From Allium sativum (taxonomy: Eukaryota > Streptophyta > Magnoliopsida > Asparagales > Amaryllidaceae), in the NCBI GenBank assembly GCA_030737875.1, contig CM060912.1, positions 204,675,231-204,739,230 on the forward strand: a DNA stretch of 64,000 nt, read 5' to 3'. The position numbers and the translations under genes are program-made. This document shows, in pieces, positions 1 through 13,154 of this stretch; the first letter of the stretch is position 1, and each line of letters starts with the position of its first letter. The notes under the pieces were generated by a model that had not been told where the DNA came from, ran no database searches, and was given only the letters and a program-made list of their open reading frames with translations.

Positions 1-254
1 ACTCGCAGGTTAGATTTGTGGTAGAGGCATGCGACACTGTAGATAGACTTGGATACTGTTTAGGCAGTATTATTAATACAGTAAGGCTATTTTTTGATTA
101 TATTATATTTTATCCATTTCGCTGTGAGATATTTTCTCAGCTCTGACATGTTTTTGTCTCTGTCTTTTCTGTGGGATACCAGAGAAAACCAATCCGAGTT
201 TCGATAGATTGGAATTAAAAAAAAAGTCGGTCTGTCGGAATTCAGGTTGTTACG
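1..254 (+). repeat. 3' end of the 5' LTR of element A1
   Basis: The first 254 bases match the end of the LTR at about 29680-29934 (same strand) and, reversed, 33651-33900 and 39973-40230. Shared landmarks are the repeated GGCAGTATTATTAATAC and TCTGTCGGAATTC words. The LTR closes with GGTTGTTACG (canonical TGTTACA with one change) at about 245-254, directly before a primer-binding site, so this is the left LTR of a plus-strand element whose other LTR is at 15007-29934 (interrupted). The rest of this LTR lies outside the window. Confidence 0.85.
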
Positions 255-616
255 TCTGATATCAGAGCTTAGGTTTAGGATTCCTGTATAAATAATGAGT
301 GAACGTATTTGTATTTTTTTAAAAATATAAATGTATAATATATATACCTGAAACCATAGAGGAACCCACTAAATAGAAAGAGTATAATATGGTAAGAAAC
401 GGGATGTTTGTTTTGTACACTAAAGGAATAAATAAAGAAACATGAGACCCTTAGGTAATTTGGGTGGAGAGTGTACAATGTACTTTTTAGGAAGGAAAGT
501 GAATCCCATATGGTTAGTATTTTGGGTTAGTGGGTTTGAAAACCTTATAACTTAAAAAAGGTTAAAAAGAGGAAAATGGATTTAGAATATATATAGTTGA
601 GAAAATTGACCTTCGG
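255..616 (+). mobile_element. Element A1 interior, first part (non-coding)
   Basis: Non-coding leader of A1. It matches, inverted, the interior of A2 at about 39660-39972. The sequence stops at 616 where element B begins and resumes at 13155. Joined, the two sides read as the uninterrupted A2 copy does around 39655-39690. No reading frame of interest is present. Confidence 0.8.
257..268 (+). promoter_or_regulatory. Primer-binding site of A1 (tRNA-iMet type)
   Basis: TGATATCAGAGC differs by one base from TGGTATCAGAGC, the complement of the 3' end of plant initiator tRNA-Met. It lies two bases after the LTR end, the normal place for priming minus-strand DNA synthesis. Confidence 0.85.
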
Positions 617-1412
617 TGTAACAACCCATGATTTTCCTTATAATTAAAATTTACTTTTGGTATAAATAAATTTAACAAGGATGGTTAAAATGTAAATTTT
701 GGGATTTTGAGAATAATAAATTTTTGAATTGAACATATATATAACTTAATTTAGCTTATATTAGTAAATGTTGAGTTTTGAATTTATATTAGTGTAATAG
801 AATGAGATTTGAGTTATTTGGTTTACAAAGAGGATCCAGACATTACATGGTCATTTGTCAAATGTGGGAGTTTAACTACTTGTAATATATTTATAAAGTT
901 GATTGAAAAAAAAATTATTTTTATGATTATGGATAATGAAATAAACTACATTAATATAAATGAAATTCTAGGTTAGTTTATATCGATAAAGAATTAAGAT
1001 TTTGAATTTAAATATTTATGAATCCAAATGGAATTTGTATTATTTAATTTATAACTGGAATTGAAATTTTATTTGTAAATAAGTGCATTTTGGAACTTAA
1101 AATATGTGAAATCGATTTATAAAAAATTCATTTAAGTTATAATTGGATTTAAATGGAATTTAATGAATATTTAAAATGAATTACAACAGTTAAATGAATA
1201 ATTGAATATTTTATTAATTAATTAACTGTGAAATTTAACTGTTTTGGCAACTGTCTCGGAATTCGACGAAACCAGTTTTATTGGATCCGGAATGGTGAAT
1301 TATTGTGCGGTTTCAATTTGTGTTATAATCAGACTTGTAATTTGATCGTATGGGATAAAACGTGAAAGGAATTAATATAATTGGATAAGTGTTAGTTCTC
1401 CCATTGGGCCTC

Positions 1413-1428
1413 CTATATATGTATAAAC
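1413..1428 (+). promoter_or_regulatory. LTR promoter TATA region, element B 5' LTR
   Basis: CTATATATGTATAAAC, preceded by CCCATTGGGCC and followed by a C/T-rich stretch around 1435-1480 that would suit a start site. The same block is at 9422-9437 in the 3' LTR. Transcription start is inferred at about 1440-1450. Confidence 0.5.
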
Positions 1429-2292
1429 TTAAGTTCTTTCCTACCTCACCAGCCCATTTTTATTCACGCATATTTTTCCATCTACTTGCTTCTGTTTCTA
1501 ATGGTTGAAACGAAGATTCAAACCCTAGTTTAAAAATAAAAATTCATGCTTCAAAATCAAATCTCCTTAAACCCTAACAAATTAAAAAATCGAAGGCCTC
1601 GATAATACGAAGCTATGGGTACCCACTATTTCGACATGTAGTGAGTAGTTTCGCCAGAATTCGCAGTCAAAGGTCTAATATCGCGAAACCCAAGGAATCG
1701 ATTTGGGCGTTTCTGAATTAGGGCTTAATCGCAAAATTAGTGGTATGGGTATTGTAGAGATCGATGATACGAGCTTTTTGGAGGTGGTCGGAGGGTCTAT
1801 TGTCATGTGGATCATCGGAATTTGGTCGAGGAAGGTCAGAAAACGTGTTCGTTTGGTTCGACGGTGGCGGCTCCATGGTTGACCGGAGGTGATGATTCCA
1901 ACATCGGCGGGTGCGGCTCGGAATGTGCTTCGATTCCATGGTGGTCTTGAGAATTCTGGTGGTCGAAATCCGAGGATGGAGGCGGTCAAAGATCACGGTC
2001 TGATGGGTTGTTCGTGCGCGCACTATAGCACGATATGGAGTGGGAAGAAAGATGGGGGGCCTGCTGACATGTCAAATTTTGATAGGGTGAGAAGTTATTT
2101 TATTTATTTTTATATATTTAAATTTCAAATGAAAAAACGCTAATAACTTTCACGTACGGACTCAGATTTGGACGCGGTTGGGTGCGTTGGAATGGTGGCG
2201 GAATTTCGGACGATCTAAGACTTGTTTGGCTGCGTTTGGAGACTGTTAAATTTTGGTCTTTAGTTGGACGTTCGATCCACTAAACACCCAAA

Positions 2293-2314
2293 GGTGAGTG
2301 ACTTTCTCACTCAC
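2293..2314 (+). promoter_or_regulatory. Inverted repeat containing a splice-donor-like site (B 5' LTR)
   Basis: GTGAGTGA (2294-2301), loop CTTTC, then TCACTCAC (2307-2314): a perfect 8-bp stem. With the preceding G it contains GGTGAGT, a good plant 5' splice-site match. In the 3' LTR (10306-10326) one arm base has changed. Element F has a comparable GTGAGAA/TTCTCAC palindrome. Confidence 0.45.
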
Positions 2315-5139
2315 GATTAACTGAATTGTTCCCATATTTATTAAATTAAATTATGAAGTAAGTTTGGTTGAATGGTTGTGATGATTGTTGATTTGTTGCT
2401 TAAAACTGACATGCAAGTGTGTTAATCTGAAAATTTAAGTTGATAGCTAGTTATTTAGTTTAAATAAATTTCTAGTTTGAAATCCTGACACTTGTTAACC
2501 AGTGAAATGATTAATATTTACCGTTATTAGTTGTGATGGATGCCTTGGTTGATTTGGTTGATGAATTAATATTGATTCTGAAATGTCCCATTTTTCCGAA
2601 TATGGATATTGTATGCTTATTGTGATGATTAATCCCGGTTTTTACCTTAGATGTTACGGGCATCAAATAAACCCGGGATTAATTGATTAAAAATAAATTA
2701 AGAATACAGGTTGAAATGATAAATATCTGTGACCATGATTTGGAATGAAATGATATACCTCCATCCCTGAAATATCAAAAAATTAAAAATCACTTGGCTA
2801 TAGGATAGAAAATTATATATGGACATCGGTTGGTTAAATGATTTTTAAATATTCGAAATCATATTCGATGAATTTTTTTATTTAAAGGAAAGGTATCGAT
2901 TTTCGATAAATTTTATTTTCCTTTAACACTGAACCTGGAATGATTATGAATTTGGCAAGGGAACTATCCAAACAAATTGAGATTTGTAATTAGGTATATC
3001 TTGAAGTCTCAAATTTATAGTAAATGTGAAATTTATAAATTCTCTATTAATTAAGTTTGGAAATGAAAGCTAATTGAGGATACTTGAAAATTAACTTTAA
3101 TTTGGCATGAATATGAATATGAATCCTTTAAGTCGAACGTTTGGTTTTAAATGGTGTTTGAAAAGGATATTGAACTATGTAAACTCCATAGAGACTGGAG
3201 TATAAGTTCAAGTATTTGAAATTCGGGAGGAAGGAACAATTATGATTTAAAATTTTTTATTATATATATACACTGTTGATTCAAATAAACTATTTCTTTT
3301 CTTAAAAATTTACTTATAAAACTTTTTACTTATAAACTATTTTGTTATAGCTAAATTCTTCCTTATATTTTTATTATTACTTAAACTAATTAGTAAAACT
3401 TCTATTGTATGTATTTACATAGTTATCGAAATTATATTATCTTATTCTAACCAATATATTCTATACATATTTATATATTTTATATAAAGATTTTTCTCAT
3501 GAACATTTATTTTCTAAAATTATATTTTGTGAATTATAAATTTCTTCTGAATGGAAATTGTTGGATTTAAATCGTTGGTTCAATGGAGTTTGGAATAAAG
3601 CTATTTGAATATGAATCGATTTTTAAACCGACTTAAATATGGAAATGTAAATTATATTCTACTCGAATATAAATGGATCTCCTAAGGGATTGAAATGAGT
3701 TGTAATGAAAATAAATATTCTATTTTAATATGAATGGATTTCCAACCATAAATCGATTTTTGAAATGATTATGATTTTGGTATGAAATATATTCTACTCG
3801 AATATGAATCGATTTTGAAGTATTATATGTTTTTAGTATATGGATATGAAAATATATTCTAGTTGGAATATAATCGGTTTTGGGAAAGATTCATGATATT
3901 TGATATGAAATTACATTCTATTGAATATAAATTTTGGTTCAAGCAAAATATGATATTTTGATATAAAAGCGAACCCTTGTGAAAAGTAAAAGAATCGACC
4001 AATGTGGAAAATGTAAACGTTGGTTGTTAAAGAGACCGGAGTCGACAAATGGCATACTCTCTGTCAGTGTCGATACCACTTTAACAACTGTGAACGTTAT
4101 GATGTATCCATAATGAAATATGATGACTTGGAGGCGATTTTGGATTGATGAAGATGAACGATGACGAAATAGCCTTGACCTTTGGGTCATAATTGAAATG
4201 ACTAAAACAGGAGCTATATCATGACTAATTGAGGTAGCACCTTTGATCGGACGAACTTCTCCGATACTATTTCTATGACTATGATGATGATTTGGGCCCT
4301 TTTTGATATGGGAGTGTGTTCCGAGGTGGGCGGTGGTGGCTGCTATGCGTTACCACCTGTCCGGGAGTGCAACTGGTGTAATCCTACCCTGGGCATTGCC
4401 TCGAGTGCCTTGTTATATTTATTCTTATCGAGCCCCTAAAATTTTAATTTGTATCGTACCTATGGAGTGCCCTATAATGCCATCAATTTACGATGGGTTT
4501 ACTGTAGTGTATAGACTACGGTATTATAAACGGTGTATGGGTAAAAATGTAATCCCGCTCACGCTATTTTCGTTATTTACACTTTATTGAATAGGCACTA
4601 TCATAATAGCGTGTTATACTATATATGTATTAGTTTAATGGATCCTTGAGAGATGGAAAAATCCCGTAACATATCTTGAGTTACTGCTCCCATGACACTT
4701 ATGTTATTTCGTATTTTAATTTTAACTAATATGAGAATGATTTAGTGCTGATCCGAGTGTTTGTTGTATTTTCTCTTTATGCAATACGCTCGGGTCAGCA
4801 AAAGTTTACAGTTAGCGAAGATTACTTTGCCTTGGAGAGCAAGGACGAAGATTTGGTACATATATCTATTATATACATAGTTTTCCGTTGCATTACTGTA
4901 TAAGCTTGTACTAGTGTAACTCTGATGATTGAAAGAAGTGTAAACCAAATGTATATGTTTTTAAATGCTTTTGACCTATAATTTGTTTATTATATGTTGT
5001 CCTTCCGCTGTGAGGTTCTGTAATTGTTTTTCTCTTCTTTCTTCTTTTTCCCAATAACTATCTGGGTTGGTGATTTGTTTGGGTCGACATGTGTGGTTTA
5101 TTGTCGATTTGAACGGTCAAAAATCGAGGTTGTTACAGT

Positions 5140-5151
5140 TGATAACGGAGC
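5140..5151 (+). promoter_or_regulatory. Degenerate primer-binding site of element B
   Basis: TGATAACGGAGC matches 9 of 12 bases of the iMet-type site TGGTATCAGAGC and starts three bases after the LTR end. The position supports the call more than the sequence does. Confidence 0.6.
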
Positions 5152-8100
5152 TATGGTTAGCGATAACCTTAGTTCTATTTGGGAATTAACTCATTAGAGA
5201 TGGGGTTAGTAACGCTCTAGAATGAGTTGAGAGTATATATGAGAAAGCATACTTATATTTTGATATAAAAATGGTTTATATTATGTTGATTTGTTATGTT
5301 GGATATTTATAGATCTTGGTCGATATATGGGACGCCATGGAATCGATAGGAATTTCTAAATAATCGAACAGAATGGACCGACATAATATGGTTTTCGATT
5401 ATATTTTAAGTATATCAAATATATTATTATTGGTTTTAGTGTATATGCATTGGTCATTAGAAGGCAATAATATTAAGCAAATACCCATTATGGTTGATTT
5501 AATAATGAATCTAATGGAAAATTTAAATGGTTTAAAGAAATTTGGAAATGAAATCTTTTGAATATAATTGGTCGCAAAATATGTTTGCATATAAATAGGA
5601 ACGAACTTGAGAACTCGATTCCGGGTCTTTTGAAAATAGTTTTGCCAAGGTTTTGAAATAATGATGTATTACAAGAAATAGTTCTTGATGTAGTTTTCAA
5701 AAGATTTTAAATGAAACGAGTGTAATCCCTTCTTGGACCTAAAAATAACTTCGGTAATGAGTGCACGTATTATCGACATTTATTTTGAAGAGTATGAGTG
5801 GGGGAGACCACTTAGTAAATTCATAATTGGTTTTGATAAAGGATTTGGATTTAAATTTTTTGATACGGTATGATTTTCTATAAAATAGTATAAGTACATA
5901 TATTATTTTAAAACTTAGTTTATAAACCCGGAACCAAAGTATCTAAGTTCATCTTAACTAATAATATTGATTTATGTACTAAGGTAACTCGATTCATTAG
6001 AATTTTAGATTTAGAAACAGGGAAATGGACTTAAGTATTAAGAGAAGAGATGTGGTCGTTGAAATGCTTAAGCATAGGCGATAATAAGTTTAAAGAAATT
6101 ATAAGTTTGGTCGATAAAAGTGTTAGAAAAAAATTAAATTAACTATGAAATAAAATTCAACTAAAATCGACCAAAATAGAATGGAAGATTTAGTTGCGTA
6201 AATAAAAAAGGAAACAACTCATGACTTGGGTATTTAATGAATATTTCAAGCTAGTTCGAGAAGAAATAAAAGAAATTAAGTTGCAAATGAAATGTGAATT
6301 ATTGATAAATTTAAAATGAAGAAATTGAATGGCGAATTATTGTACATACGAAATAAAGACATGAAAATAAAATCTAAAATGCGAAATACTTAAGTAAGAC
6401 AATATGTTGAATGTAGATATGGGTATAAATAATGAAAATGAAAGGAACATAAATACTTTTGTCAAACGGAATATAGGTTAAGTCGAGTAAATGAATTGAA
6501 TTCGATAAATCTAACTTAGGAAATCGAATAATAATGTTTCGAAAACTAAGCATAGAACTTGAGTGATAAATAATCCTGAATTCGATGCATGATTGAGAGT
6601 CTAATAAATAAATTAAACGAATGGAATAAGATATGATGTAAATAAAAATAGAAATAAGTAAGAAAGTGGTTAAATGGAGGAATATAACTGCCAACACCAG
6701 AGAAATGAGATGAAAATATAAAATTTGGTTTATCCGGAATAATATTATAGTCAAATGAATTCTAAATGTGGACTTGGGGATATTGGAATGTGATATAAAA
6801 ATGAATTTAATCTGAGTTGGATAGATTCAATAAAATGAAATCAACTTAGAGAAATAAAATAAGTCTATTTAGAGTTATATAGATAGTTGGGTTGAGTAAG
6901 TGAAACCCGATCCATACTAAAGATTTATGGGTAAGTAGGTAAATAAAAATTTGGTAAGCGAGATAAATGGAATGATTTATATAAAACCATAACTAACCTT
7001 AACCTATGGTATAGATTTGAAGTTAACTAAATCGAATGGGGAAATAAAATAAATTGGGAATTGCAAATATGAAATAAGGTATGGGAAAGATAAACCGAAG
7101 TCTAATTTATTAAATTAGAATATCGAAAGAATTTGGGACTAGGTCGATTCAATTAAGTTGAATGAATTAGTATAAATGGAACGGAACTCGAGAAATTTCA
7201 AATCTGGTTGGTTTAAAACCAAATATAAATGAATGGGAACAAAGTATAGATAAAATTAAATAATTAGAATGAAATAGGAAAATCGACCAAGGTTAACGAA
7301 TTAATGATTTAATATAATCAAGTTAGTTCGGAAAGTAAAATGGATTCCAAGTTCTAATTAAAATTAATGCTTGGAATGAAATAGGGAAAATGGATAGAAA
7401 ATATATCGGAATATAGTGAGAAATTGAATGTGAATCCGTTTCTCGAGTAAGGAAGTGATAACAAATTTGAAAGTGTTAAAGATTTACAAAATTTTGGAAT
7501 TTGAAAGTTTGAAACTTCAAATAAAATAAATCGACGTTTATGCGAAAATCTAAAATATTCGATAAACTGAGGTAAAATGACCATAACTTTTGATGGGCTG
7601 ATCGGAATTCAACGATTTCAGATTTTTTGGAAACCTTAGAAACTGAACTAAAACGTTTGTTAATGGGGCCTTGTCTAATTTTCATGTTTTTTGGTTGAAA
7701 TCCAAGAGTTAGTTGCAGTTCAGCGCACAGAAAATTAAAACCTGAAGCGTATACCAATATTATTTTGACCATATCTTCCTAACGGAGCATCAGATTTTGA
7801 TGTGCTTGTACATTTCGGAAAGCCCAAGATGTAAACTAAAAAAATTTCTTAATGTGCTGGGTAAAAATTTGATGTTTAAAGGGTTAAAAAACTAGGTTGA
7901 CAACTCAGGTCTGCATTTTCCAATGTGTGGGCTGAAGCGTTCGCTTTTGCTAAAACAGTCATAACTTTTGAAAGAATTATCCGAATTCGACGAATCCAGA
8001 CAATTCGGAAAGCCTGAAACGAATGCAACAACTTTTGCTTGTGTCCTTTGGTCAAATTTCATCATTTAAATGGTGATAACCCTCAATTTGTTTGCTGGCT

Positions 8101-8618
8101 TTTTATGAATATCTTGGTTTTGTAGTAGAAATATTTATTATATGTTGTGCAAGTTATATACTTTTGCTATGTGTTATATAAATGTTTAATACTCATGCGT
8201 ATGTGAGTATGTAGCAGGTGTAAGGAAGTCGCACTACGTTTGGAGCTCGCTTGCGCTAAATATTAAACTGCTAAGGTAAATGAAATAGCTAATAAACGCT
8301 AAAGAAGGTACATATTTGGGTTATATGGTTTTATAGATATATATATATATAGATATTTTGTTTCCCCATCTTTAGAATGTCTCATCGTGTGATGAGATGA
8401 ATATTTGAATTTATATTTGTATCCCGAGTTTTTCGGACCTCTCTGTACAAAGGATATGCTGCCGAAATTTTCCGTGATTTCGGGAGTTAGAAAATATTAT
8501 GAAACTGTACAACTTGGTAACCTACTTTATAAGTGAAATTTTACAAGTATTGATTTGAGAGTATATAAGTGCTCAATATCGTATTTCATTCTCTTTTCGA
8601 GGACGAAAAGATTTTTAA

Positions 8619-8629
8619 GTGGGGGAGAA
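8619..8629 (+). promoter_or_regulatory. Polypurine tract of element B
   Basis: AGTGGGGGAGAA directly before the TGTAACAACCC start of the 3' LTR. It would prime plus-strand DNA synthesis. Element F has almost the same tract and upstream GGACGAAAAG word, so the two belong to related gypsy lineages. Confidence 0.85.
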
Positions 8630-11600
8630 TGTAACAACCCATGATTTTCCTTATAATTAAAATTTACTTTTGGTATAAGTAAATTTAACAAGGATGGTTA
8701 AAATGTATATTTTGTGATTTTGAGAATAATAACTTTTTGAATCGAACATATATATAATTTAATTTAGATTATATTAGTAAATGTTGAGTTTTGAATTTAT
8801 ATTAGTGTAATAGAATGAGATTTGAGTTATTTGGTTTGCAAAGTGGATTTGGACATTACATGCTCATTTGTCAAATGTGGGAGTTTAAATACTTGAAGTA
8901 TATTTATAAAGTTGATTGAGAATTTTTTTTATGATTATGGATAATGAAGTAAACTACATTAATATAAATGAAATTCTAGTTTAGTTTATATTGATAAAGA
9001 ATTAGGATTTTGAATTTAAATATTTATGAATCCAAATGGAATTTGTGTTATTTAATATATAACTGGAATTGAAATTTTATGTGTAAATAAGTGAATTCGG
9101 GAACTTAAAATATGTGAAATCGATTTATAAAAAAATTCATTTAAGTCATAATTGGATTTAAATGGAATTTGATGAATGTTTAAAATGAATTAAAATAGTT
9201 AAATGAATAATTGAATATTTTATTAATTAATTAACTATGAAATTTATCTATTTTGGAAACTGTCTCGGAATTCGACGGAACCAATTTCATCGGATCCGGA
9301 ACGGTGAATTATTGTAAGGTTTCAATTTGTGTTATAATCAGACTTGTAATTTGATCGTACAGGATAAAACGTGAAAGGAATTAATATAATTGGATAAGTG
9401 TTAGTTCTCCCATTGGGCCTCCTATATATGTATAAACTTAAGTTCTTTCCTACCTCACCAGCCCATTTTCATTCACGTATATTTTTCCATCTGCTTGCTT
9501 CTTTTTTCTAATGGCTGAAAACAAAGATTCAAACCCCAGTTTCAAAAAAAATTCATGCTTCAAAATCAAATCTCCTTAAACCCTAACAAATTATATATCA
9601 AATCGAAGGCCTCGATGATGCGAAGCTACGGGCACCCTCTATTTCGACATGTAGTGAGTAGTTTCACCGGAATTTGCAATCAAAGGTCTAAAATCATGAA
9701 ACCCTAGGCATCGATTTGGGCGTTTCTGATTGAGGCCTTAATCGCAAAATCGGTGGTATGGGTATTGTAGCGATCGATGAAACGAGCTTATTGGAGGTGG
9801 TCGAAGGGTCTATTGTCCTGTGGATCGTCGAAATTTGGTCGAGGTAGGTCATAAAACGTGTTTGTTTGGTTCGACGGTGGTGGCTCCATTGTTGACCGGA
9901 GGTGATAATCCAGCATCGGCGGGTGCGACTCGGAATGAGCTTCGATTCTATGGTGGTCTTGAGAATTCCGGTGGTCGAAATCCGAGGATGGAGGCGCTCA
10001 AAGATCACGGTCTGATGGGTTTTTCGTGTGCGCACTGTAGCACGAGATGGAGCGGGAAGAAAGAAGGGGGGTCAGCTGACATGTCAAATTTTGATAGGGT
10101 GAGAAGTTATTTTATTTATTTTTATATATTTAAATTTCAAATGATAAAACGCTAATAACTTTTACATACAGTCTCGGATTTGGATGCGGTTGGGTGCGTT
10201 GGAAACGTGGCGGAATTTCAGACGATCTGAGACTAGTTCGTCTGCGTTTGGAGACTGTAAAAGTTTAGGCTTTAGTTGGACGTTCGATCCACTAAACACC
10301 CAAAGGTGAGTGATTTTCTCGCTCACGATTAACTGAATTGTTCCCATATTTATTAAATTAAATTATGAAGTAAGTTTGATTGCATGGTTGTGATGATTGT
10401 TAATTTGTTGCTTAAAACTGACATGCAAGTGTGCTAATCTAAAATTTTAATTTGAAAATTAGTTATTTAGTTTAATTAAATTTCTAGTTAGAAATCCCAA
10501 CACTTGTTAACCAGTGAAATGATTAATATTTACCGTTATCAGTTGTGATGGATGCCTTGATGTATTTGGTTGATGAATTGATATTGATTCTGAAATGTCC
10601 CATTTTTCAGTATATGGATATTGTATGCTTATTGTGATGATTAATCCTGTTTTTCACCTTAGATGTTACGGGCATCAAATAAACCTGGGATTAATCAATT
10701 AAAAATAAATTAAGAACACAGGTCGAAATGATAAATATTTGTGACCCTGATTTAGATTGAAATGTTATACATCCATCCCTGAAATATCGAAAAATTAAAA
10801 ATCACTTGGCCATTTGATAGCAAATTATATATGGACATCGTTTGGTTAAATGATTTTAAATATTCGAAATCCTATTCGATGAAAATTTTTATTTAAAGGA
10901 AAGGTATCGATTTTCGATAAATTTTATTTTCCTTTAGCCCTGAACCTTGAACGATTATGAATTTGGCAAGGGAACTATCCAAACAAATTGAGATTTGTAA
11001 AATGGGATTTTAGGTATATCTTGAAGTCTCAAATTTATAGTAAATGTGAAATTTATAAATTCCCTATAAATTAAGTTTGGAAATGAAAGCTATTTGGGGA
11101 TACTTGAAAATTACCTCGAATTTGGCATGAATATGAATTTGAATCCTTCAAGTCGAACGGTTGGTTTTAAATGGTGTTTGGAAAGGATATTGAACTATGT
11201 AAACTCCATTGAGACTGGAGTATAGGTTCAAGTATTTGAAATTTGAAAGGAAGGAACAATTATGATTTAAAGAATTTTATTATATAATATACCCTATTGA
11301 TTCAAATAAACTGTTTCTTTTCTTAAAAATTTACTTATAAAACTTTTTACTTATAAACTATTTTGTTATAACTAAATTCTTCCTTATATTTTTGTTATTA
11401 CTTAAACTAATTAGTAAAACTTTTAGTTTATGTGTATACATAGTTATCTAAATTATTATCTTATTCTAACCATTATATTATATATATATATATTTTATAT
11501 AAAGATTTTTCTCATGAGCATCTATTTTTCAAAATTATATTTTGTGAATTATAAATTTCTTCCGAATGGAAAGTTTGGATTTAAATCGTTGGTTCAATGG

Positions 11601-13154
11601 AGTATGGAATAAAGCTATTTGAATATGAATCGATTTTTAAACAGACCTTAATATGGAAATGTAAATTATATTCTACTCGAATATAAATGGATCTCCTAAG
11701 GGATTAAAATGAGGTGTAATGAAAATATATATTCTATTTGAATATGAGTGGATTTCCGACCATAAATTGATTTTTGAATTGATTATGATTTTGATATGAA
11801 ATATATTCTACTCGAATATGAATCGATTTTGAAGTATTATATGATTTTAATATATGGATATGAAAATATATTCTAGTTGGAATATATTCGGTTTTGCGAA
11901 TGATTCATGATATTTGATATGAAATCATATTCTATTGAATATAAATTTTGGTTCGAGCAAAATATGATATTTTGATATAAAAGCGAACCCTTGCGAAAAG
12001 TAAAAGAACCGACCGATGTGAAAAACATAAACGTTGGTTGTTAAAGAGACCAGAGTCGACAAATGGTATACTCTATATTAGTGTTGATACCACTTTAACA
12101 ACTATGAACGTTATGATGTATCCAGAATGAAATATGATGACTTGGAGGCGATTTTGGATTGATGAAGATGAACGTTGATGAAATAGACTTGACCTTTGGG
12201 TCATAATTGAAATGACTAAAACAATAGCTATACCATAACTAATTGAGGTAGCACCTTTGATCAGATGCACTTCTTCGATACTATTTCTATGACTATGATG
12301 ATGATTTGGGCCCTTTTTGATTTGGGAGTGTGTTCCGAGGTAAGCGGTAGTGGCTGCTATGCGTTACCACCGGTCCGAGAGTGTAATTGGTAGAATCCTA
12401 CCCTGGGCATTTCCTCGAGTGCCTTGTCATATTTATCCTTATCAAGCCCCTACAATTTTGATTTGTATCGTACCTATGGAGTGCCCTCTGATGCCATCGG
12501 TTTACGGTGGGTTTACGGTACTGTATAGACTACGGTATTATAAATTGTTTAAGGGTAAAAATGCAATCCCGCTTACGCTATTTTCATTAATTATACTTTA
12601 CTGAATAGGCACTATCATAATAGCGTAGTAAACTATGTATTAGTTTAACGAATCCTTGAGAGATGGAAAAATCTCGTAACATCTCTTGAGTTACTACACC
12701 ATGACACTTATGTTATTTCGTATTTTAATTTGACTAATATGAGAATGATTTAGTGTTGATCTGAGTGTTTATTGTATTTTCTTTATATGCAATACGCTCG
12801 GGTCAGCAGAAGTTTGTAGTTAGCGAAGATTACTTTACCTTGGAGAGCGAAGACGAAGATTTGTTACATATATCTATTGTATACATTTTTTTCCGCTACA
12901 TTACTGTATAAGCTTGTACTAGTGTAACTTTGATGATTGAAAGAAGTGCAAACCAAATGTATATGTTTTTAAATGCTTTTGACCCATTATTTGTTTATTA
13001 TATGTTGTCCTTCCGCTGTGAGGTTCTGTAATTGTTTTTCTCTTATTTCTTCTTTTTCTTCTTTTTTCCAATAACTATCTGGGTTGGTGATTCATTTGGG
13101 TCGACATGTTTGGTTTATTGTCGATTTGACTGGTCAAAAATCAAGGTTGTTACA
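8630..13154 (+). repeat. 3' LTR of element B
   Basis: Second copy of the B LTR, 4,525 bp, with the same termini, TATA block (9422-9437) and splice-donor inverted repeat (10306-10326). Differences from the 5' LTR are scattered substitutions and short indels along the whole length, as expected from independent ageing after insertion. Confidence 0.9.

Larger units (their letters stand above)
617..5137 (+). repeat. 5' LTR of element B
   Basis: Begins TGTAACAACCC, ends TTGTTACA, and is repeated at 8630-13154. U3 runs to a TATA region at 1413-1428. Downstream is a GC-richer leader (about 1600-2080), an inverted repeat over a donor-like GGTGAGTGA (2293-2314), and a long AT-rich stretch. A reading frame of about 84 codons at 1889-2143 reappears in altered form in the other LTR; duplication of the LTR explains that, so no protein is called. 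The end of the LTR carries TTCCGCTGTGAGGTTCTG, a word type shared with A1's LTR end. Confidence 0.9.
5138..8629 (+). mobile_element. Interior of element B: non-coding, purine-rich
   Basis: 3,492 bp without any gag, protease, reverse transcriptase or integrase motif on either strand. From about 6000 to 7400 the plus strand is strongly rich in A and G and poor in C. Between 7577 and 8020 three diverged copies of an 'ATAACTTTTGA...CGGAATTC...' module occur; related modules lie in the LTRs. The 3' end carries the gypsy-type GGACGAAAAG word before the polypurine tract. Confidence 0.85.
617..13154 (+). mobile_element. Element B: LARD-like non-autonomous gypsy-type retrotransposon
   Basis: A complete element of 12,538 bp. 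Two LTRs (617-5137, 4,521 bp; 8630-13154, 4,525 bp) both start TGTAACAACCC and end TTGTTACA. They flank a 3,492-bp interior with a degenerate primer site and a good polypurine tract but no gag or pol. The flanks are TTCGG (612-616) and TTGGG (13155-13159), a 5-bp target duplication with one change, and the host A1 interior is continuous across it. The dimensions match the LARD class described from cereals (about 4.5-kb LTRs, 3.5-kb non-coding interior). The LTRs differ at roughly 6-7% of positions in the first 100 bases compared, so the insertion is not recent. Movement would have depended on proteins from another gypsy element. Confidence 0.9.

Noticed and set aside
1889..2143. 84-codon frame in the B LTR, with a longer version at 9820-10155
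   Set aside because: The two sites are copies of one LTR, so similarity is automatic; start and length differ and no protein motif is present.
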